DNA from: Prochlorococcus sp. AG-347-K17
GTDB taxonomy: Bacteria > Cyanobacteriota > Cyanobacteriia > PCC-6307 > Cyanobiaceae
Direction of reading: 5' to 3'
Assembly: GCA_003281385.1 (NCBI GenBank)
Contig: QCCE01000001.1
Coordinates: 1-64,000, forward strand
Length of the DNA: 64,000 bases
In this document: piece after piece, positions 60,479 to 64,000 of the stretch
Layout: every line of letters starts with the position of its first letter
Numbering within the stretch: the stretch's first letter is position 1
The notes under the pieces: generated by a model
Databases searched by the model: none
Told to the model about the DNA's origin: nothing
Seen by the model: only the letters and a program-made list of their open reading frames with translations
Translations under genes and position numbers: made by a program

Positions 60479-60646
60479 ATGAAAAAAGACATTTATTCAA
60501 ATATTAAAGATTCAGATGCTTTGGAAAGTTTTTTTGAATGTATAACTTCTTGTAGCATCAATAGTGAGGGAGTAGATTGCACAACAGCATGTTATGTAAA
60601 ACATTTAGAACCAAACAATATCGATTACCCTTTAAAATTTTCGTAA
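60479..60646 (+). CDS. Small four-Cys protein, unknown
   Basis: 55 residues from ATG 60479 (MKKDIYSNIKDSDALESFFE); an upstream TTG adds 11 unconvincing residues. Two Cys pairs, CITSC and CTTAC, about 12 residues apart suggest a disulfide or metal hairpin (C-x3-C...C-x3-C, like CHCH-type twin motifs). No membrane helix. Confidence 0.6.
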   Translation: MKKDIYSNIKDSDALESFFECITSCSINSEGVDCTTACYVKHLEPNNIDYPLKFS

Positions 60647-60679
60647 GCAAAGCTTATTAATTATTGTTATATTTCATTG

Positions 60680-60793
60680 ATGTTATTCCCACCTCCACAA
60701 GTTATTTTTGGGCTATTACTTTTATCTATAGCAGTAGTTCTCATCTGGGATATTAGATACAATCCTTTTGGAGAAGACGAAGACGGAATTTAA
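60680..60793 (+). CDS. 37-residue membrane peptide with acidic tail
   Basis: MLFPPPQVIFGLLLLSIAVV, then LIWDIRYNPFGEDEDGI. One helix with an acidic C-terminus. Complete short frame between stop-rich sequence. No family recognised. Confidence 0.5.
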   Translation: MLFPPPQVIFGLLLLSIAVVLIWDIRYNPFGEDEDGI

Positions 60794-60796
60794 TCT

Positions 60797-60913
60797 TCAA
60801 CTAGGAAGCTGATTTGTAGGTGGTGCGTGAAATTGCCGTTTCTTTCTTTTAAGTCTTTTGTAAGCGACTAAAAAGCCTAATAATAACAATGTAATAGCTA
60901 TTGAGTTAATCAT
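60797..60913 (-). CDS. 38-residue membrane peptide with basic tail
   Basis: MINSIAITLLLLGFLVAYKR followed by LKRKKRQFHAPPTNQ. One helix and a strongly basic cytoplasmic tail. Convergent with the preceding gene, 3 bp between stops. Confidence 0.5.
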   Translation of the reverse strand: MINSIAITLLLLGFLVAYKRLKRKKRQFHAPPTNQLPS

Positions 60914-61092
60914 ATCAAGTAGTTTTATATATATAAAAACAAATATGTTCTAAATATCAATGACTAAATTTATTTTTTCTAAAAAGTGGTTAATTATGGA
61001 CTAATTTTAAATATTTAGCTTTTTCATTAGGTACCTAAAACAACCAAGAGAAAATGCTTACCTTACCAAAAGTCATTGCTATACAATAAGAA
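60914..61092. other. Short spacer, nothing seen
   Basis: AT-rich, no coding frame or strong hairpin noted. Confidence 0.35.
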
Positions 61093-61197
61093 TCACTTTT
61101 TCTTATTTCTCATTTGATATTGCAGAACAGCTTTTAGATGTTGTACTTCTTTTTCTAAAGTCTCAATTCTTTTTTCTAGTTCTTCATTAGTTGCCAT
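61093..61197 (-). CDS. 34-residue coiled-coil peptide
   Basis: MATNEELEKRIETLEKEVQH, then LKAVLQYQMRNKKK. Heptads with Leu/Ile/Val at a/d positions indicate a short coiled coil, probably a dimer. Resembles SlyX-like or leucine-zipper peptides in form; no family assigned. Confidence 0.55.
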   Translation of the reverse strand: MATNEELEKRIETLEKEVQHLKAVLQYQMRNKKK

Positions 61198-61341
61198 ATT
61201 TTATAAAGATAAATTCATACATATTTATACTATTAAAAAACGACTTTTTACTCATAGTAAATGTCTAATAAGTAATAGAACCTATTGATGTGCCTAATCT
61301 CTCTAGATAAATTATGCAGAGTATAAATTTAGGGGTAATTT

Positions 61342-61485
61342 ATGAGTGGAGATTATGAGACACTAGAAATAAATCAACCTAAAATTACATATCTTAAGAA
61401 AAGATCCCAAAATAATACAGAATGGTTAGATGAATTAATCAACCAAATTGAAGATATGAAAAACAAAATATCCAAATCTGCTTAA
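61342..61485 (+). CDS. Small helical protein, first gene of a micro-operon
   Basis: 47 residues: MSGDYETLEINQPKITYLKK, then NNTEWLDELINQIEDMKNKI. GGGG lies 7 nt upstream of ATG. Its TAA overlaps the next ATG (TAATG at 61483-61487). Five genes follow each other with 0-4 bp overlap or 0-2 bp gaps to 62313. Confidence 0.55.
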   Translation: MSGDYETLEINQPKITYLKKRSQNNTEWLDELINQIEDMKNKISKSA

Positions 61486-61601
61486 TGACAGAAAAAGAGT
61501 TGAAGGAATTAGAGAAATTTGCAAAAGAAAATGGATACAATGATGAGCTAAAAGATATATATTTAAGGGAAGTTATTGACAGAAATAAAGAATACGAATG
61601 A
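61485..61601 (+). CDS. YNDE-type small helical protein (38 aa)
   Basis: MTEKELKELEKFAKENG, then YNDELKDIYLREVIDRNKEY. It shares the YNDEL...Y.RE(I/V)(L/I)D pattern with the proteins at 42560 and 43803. Translationally coupled on both sides (TAATG upstream, ATGA downstream). Confidence 0.6.
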   Translation: MTEKELKELEKFAKENGYNDELKDIYLREVIDRNKEYE

Positions 61602-61828
61602 GATCTAATTTTCGACCAAACATTCGACTTGCTACAAACATTCTTTTAGTTGTTGGTACTTTTACAATTGCTTTAAAGATTACTCCAATAGCGAAGGTAT
61701 ATAAGGAAAAAAATTTATGTATTAAATATTTAAAACATCAAATAGATCGAGACAAAGTTATCATAAGACTAAAAATAGTTAAACAAGCAAACCCATCTAG
61801 TATTTGTGACTCTATCCTCAAAAGTTAA
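61598..61828 (+). CDS. Small anchored/exported protein
   Basis: 76 residues: an N-terminal basic stretch and helix (MRSNFRPNIRLATNILLVVG, TFTIALKI), then a soluble part with two Cys (KNLCIKYLKHQ, PSSICDSIL). ATGA overlap with the preceding gene. No family recognised. Confidence 0.55.
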   Translation: MRSNFRPNIRLATNILLVVGTFTIALKITPIAKVYKEKNLCIKYLKHQIDRDKVIIRLKIVKQANPSSICDSILKS

Positions 61829-61830
61829 AA

Positions 61831-62052
61831 ATGCGTATTATTCTTAGAAATTTTAAATTTTTTATTTTTTTATTTTTCTTATCTCTAAATTTCAATAATT
61901 ATTTTCTTGCACATATGAGGGGTACATTTCTTTCTGAGGAGGAAGCTGAAAAAAGGGCTTTAGAACTTGGTTGCGAAGGAATACATAAGAATCAAGATAA
62001 ATGGATGCCATGCAAAAACGAAAAAGAATTACATATCTATTTGAGGAAATAG
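61831..62052 (+). CDS. DUF3721-like exported protein
   Basis: 73 residues: a signal peptide (FKFFIFLFFLSLNFNNYFLA) and a mature domain MRGTFLSEEEAEKRALELGC followed by GIHKNQDKWMPCKNEKELH. This pattern (G.F.....AE..A...GC.G.H.....WMPC) is DUF3721 of picocyanobacteria. Two Cys could form a disulfide. It sits 2 bp after the previous gene and abuts the next. Confidence 0.75.
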   Translation: MRIILRNFKFFIFLFFLSLNFNNYFLAHMRGTFLSEEEAEKRALELGCEGIHKNQDKWMPCKNEKELHIYLRK

Positions 62053-62313
62053 ATGGAAAAATTAAAAACAAATCAAAGAAAAATTCACAGAAAAATAACC
62101 GCAATTTCAGCAATACCCTTACTAATTACTATTGTATCTGGGACTATATATAGTATTCTTCAACCATTAGGAGTAGATGCTTTTTGGTTAATAAAATGGC
62201 ATACGGGTAATTTTGGCATTATTAATTTGCAACCTTTTTACTCGATATTTCTTGGTATAGCTTCAATAATCTCAATAATATCTGGCGTTAAACTATTACA
62301 AAAAAAATCTTAG
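62053..62313 (+). CDS. PepSY-type two-helix membrane protein
   Basis: 86 residues: RKIHRKITAISAIPLLITIV, SGTIYSIL, WLIKWHTGNFGI, then a second helix FYSIFLGIASIISIISGVKL. The H-R...I...P.....SG..Y pattern and the HTG motif recall PepSY-associated membrane proteins. Starts on the base after the DUF3721 stop; last gene of the micro-operon. Confidence 0.65.
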   Translation: MEKLKTNQRKIHRKITAISAIPLLITIVSGTIYSILQPLGVDAFWLIKWHTGNFGIINLQPFYSIFLGIASIISIISGVKLLQKKS

Positions 62314-62341
62314 ATATATTCTAAGCCAAGCCAAAATCTAA

Positions 62342-62539
62342 CTAATTAATACTATTTGCGCCCCCACTTACTAAGAAAATTATCGCTCCTAGTGCCATTG
62401 TTGCTACACCCATATAAGGGTATTTCTTAATTCTTGATTTAGTAATTGGAAGCCATGAAAGGTATCTATCAGATTTATTTAATTTATTTTTTTGCCTAGG
62501 TGGCAATCCTAATTCTTCTCTTCTTTTAGCTTCGCCCAT
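62342..62539 (-). CDS. DUF2839-like membrane protein
   Basis: 65 residues: MGEAKRREELGLPPRQKNKL, then WLPITKSRIKKYPYMGVATM and a helix (GVATMALGAIIFLVSGG). The MGEAKRR start is characteristic of the cyanobacterial DUF2839 family. Convergent with the micro-operon. Confidence 0.8.
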   Translation of the reverse strand: MGEAKRREELGLPPRQKNKLNKSDRYLSWLPITKSRIKKYPYMGVATMALGAIIFLVSGGANSIN

Positions 62540-62645
62540 AATCTTAAATTTGTCTATGTATCAATATTAAAAATTATGTTCTACACCTGCGAGTTAACTT
62601 TATTAAAAAAAGAGGTCCTTTGTAGATAAACAAATTATTTAAAAT

Positions 62646-62765
62646 TTATTTAGCCTTCTTTAAATATAGATTCTTTGTATTTGCCTGATCTGATGTAAAT
62701 AACAAAATTAAGATAGTTCCAATTAGAAATGAAAAAATCATTGTCAAACCAACAACTTCAACCAT
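62646..62765 (-). CDS. 39-residue membrane peptide
   Basis: MVEVVGLTMIFSFLIGTILI, then LLFTSDQANTKNLYLKKAK. One helix, basic tail. Complete frame; no family recognised. Confidence 0.5.
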   Translation of the reverse strand: MVEVVGLTMIFSFLIGTILILLFTSDQANTKNLYLKKAK

Positions 62766-62947
62766 TTCACTAGGCAGATAATTTAGAAACATTAATGAAT
62801 AGATCTCTTATCTTAAACTTAGCAATTGTATTTTTTATGTAAAGTAAGTATTCCTCCTTAAATTTCGAAAAGAACTTTCAGAGACTTTTTAATCTTTATT
62901 TATTTTTATTTGCGGGATAAATCTAGTTCTAGCCGATCACAATTTTC

Positions 62948-63238
62948 TTACTTAGCTATTCCTATTTTCTTAAGCAATTTCAGGTAAGGCAAGGCCCAAT
63001 TACCAAAGGTAAAAGAGATTGTCGTATTTTTTCTAGTTGGAAATAATGTTTTAGAACGAGTAGAGGCTAATTTAGAAAATATCTTAATAGTCTCTACTTC
63101 TAGATTATCCATATACAATTTTTTTTGAACACCTCGATCTTTCTTTTGGGGCAAATAATTTTCTATAAACCATAAAACTTGTTCTAAATTTGATTTATTG
63201 GGTGCGATTTTAGTTTGTTTATTTTTCTTTTTAAACAT
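62948..63238 (-). CDS. Small basic protein, unknown
   Basis: 96 residues: a basic start (MFKKKNKQTKIAPNKSNL), EQVLWFIENYLPQKKDRGVQ, then TLFPTRKNTTISFTFGNWAL and PYLKLLKKIG. Soluble and basic. No motif recognised. Confidence 0.55.
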   Translation of the reverse strand: MFKKKNKQTKIAPNKSNLEQVLWFIENYLPQKKDRGVQKKLYMDNLEVETIKIFSKLASTRSKTLFPTRKNTTISFTFGNWALPYLKLLKKIGIAK

Positions 63239-63374
63239 ATTTATTTACCTCTTAATTACTGAATTAAATTTGCCATTTATATAATTTAAATCAATAGTAA
63301 AAGCATCAAAATTATGTTCTTTTTAATAATCGATAATCGAAAAAATAAATTAATAATTACGTTGTTTTTATAAA
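63239..63374. other. Spacer, nothing seen
   Basis: AT-rich region between the terminator at 63375 and the upstream basic gene; no frame. Confidence 0.35.
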
Positions 63375-63406
63375 AATAAAAAAAGAGAGGGATAAAACCC
63401 CCTCTT
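63375..63406 (-). terminator. Terminator of the 63430-63600 gene
   Basis: AAGAGAGGG / CCCCCTCTT stem (one mismatch), 6-nt loop, and a T-run in the minus direction, 24 nt after the stop codon. Confidence 0.75.
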
Positions 63407-63429
63407 AATTGATCAGTTTCAAAAAGAAT

Positions 63430-63600
63430 TTAATTTTTTGTGTCTTTCAATTTCATTTCTTTTTGTGTTTTTCTGATTCTTTCTTCAAAGACGGATCTTC
63501 TGTATGGAGTAACTTCTCCACTTTTAGTAGCCAAAAGTTGGGCTTCATATAGCCTATTGGCTCTTTTGATTTTTTCTCTTATTTGTAAGAGGTTATTCAT
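63430..63600 (-). CDS. Small basic helical protein
   Basis: 56 residues from ATG 63598-63600: MNNLLQIREKIKRANRLYEA, TPYRRSVFEERIRKTQKEMK. Charged helices, probable RNA- or ribosome-contact character, but no family recognised. It has its own terminator. Confidence 0.6.
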   Translation of the reverse strand: MNNLLQIREKIKRANRLYEAQLLATKSGEVTPYRRSVFEERIRKTQKEMKLKDTKN

Positions 63601-63789
63601 GGTCTTTTGCAGTTAATGAGAATCCCGTTCCCTACTCCCATTTCATGCGTCCAGAGATATAAACTTGGATGAACGTAAGTGAACAATAACATCTATAAAA
63701 AAATTCTGCGAGAGTAATTTTTACTAAATTTTTCTCAAAAAAATAATTATTGAATAGATAGTATAAACAAGGTTTTAATATTTCCTAAA

Positions 63790-64000
63790 TTAGGATAAGA
63801 AAATTGTTTGCGACCCATCATTATTATCCTGAATCACTATTTTTTTATTAGGGAAAATATCTGATAATATTCTTTTCAAATTTGAATTATCTGAATGAAT
63901 TATATTACTAATATTTTTTGAATTAATTTTCCAATTTTCATCTACAAATAGTTCTTTATCATCGCCTTTTTGATTCTCGAGTGATGTCTTATTTAGAATC
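63790..64000 (-). CDS. C-terminal part of an unknown protein (cut by window edge)
   Basis: Open frame entering from the right edge (first full codon at 63999) and ending at TAA 63790-63792, 69 residues. Sequence polar: LENQKGDDKELFVDENWKIN, HSDNSNLKRILSDIFPNKK, IQDNNDGSQTIFLS. Too little to assign. Confidence 0.5.
   Translation of the reverse strand, partial: ILNKTSLENQKGDDKELFVDENWKINSKNISNIIHSDNSNLKRILSDIFPNKKIVIQDNNDGSQTIFLS

Overview
The window is a very AT-rich, densely coded cyanobacterial chromosome segment that fits a high-light-adapted Prochlorococcus. The evidence is gene content: psbY, CyanoP, Ycf54, CrtH, several one-helix high-light-inducible (Hli) proteins, Som-type porins with a Yfr1-like target at the start codon, and many lineage-restricted small proteins. 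Strain and ecotype assignment is inference.

Region 1 (1-30 kb) is core genome. It starts with a clpC cut by the left edge and a rimI-like gene. A plus-strand run follows: lysA, cdaA, uppS, bioB, trhO and a conserved unknown. lipA-recR lie on the minus strand, then psbP, an ABC exporter and a DEAD-box helicase. Next come recC, a small methyltransferase, recB and recD in one minus-strand block with ycf54 and pdxJ upstream, then plsC, bolA and grxD, an atypical OmpR-family regulator, crtH, trmFO and psbY.

Region 2 (30-37.3 kb) holds tRNA-Lys, a tiny hli gene, and two porin genes flanking a TPR-sulfotransferase. The two porins share 1003 identical bp including the terminator, while their signal-peptide regions differ, which points to gene conversion.

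Region 3 (37.3-55.1 kb) is an island beginning at an intact tRNA-Pro(TGG). Eight partial copies of the tRNA 3' half recur every 1-3 kb, all in the same orientation, decaying from a perfect 47-nt copy next to the tRNA to barely recognisable ones at the far end. Seven of the nine sites (the tRNA and the first six copies) carry, 53-76 nt after the tRNA-derived part (70-76 nt in six of them), a pair of short direct repeats with an 11-12 bp period whose sequence differs from copy to copy. Related repeats lie 65-130 nt upstream of several copies. The blocks between copies carry pstS, hli genes, a PsbN-like protein with a His-rich tail, small membrane proteins, dimeric-alpha/beta-barrel-type small proteins, an HtrA-like protease, a SRAP protein and several genes broken by a single stop. 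No recombinase gene is visible. The layout looks like serial, tRNA-targeted cassette insertion, probably driven in trans.

Region 4 (55-64 kb) continues accessory: a sulfotransferase, a TPR/glycosyltransferase fusion with a DUF6165 partner, a third DUF3303-type protein, a candidate sRNA with its own -10 box and terminator, a translationally coupled micro-gene operon, and many proteins under 60 residues. A shared promoter motif (ATTGACA-N2-CGATCT) sits at a nearly fixed distance in front of several unrelated island genes, suggesting a common regulon.
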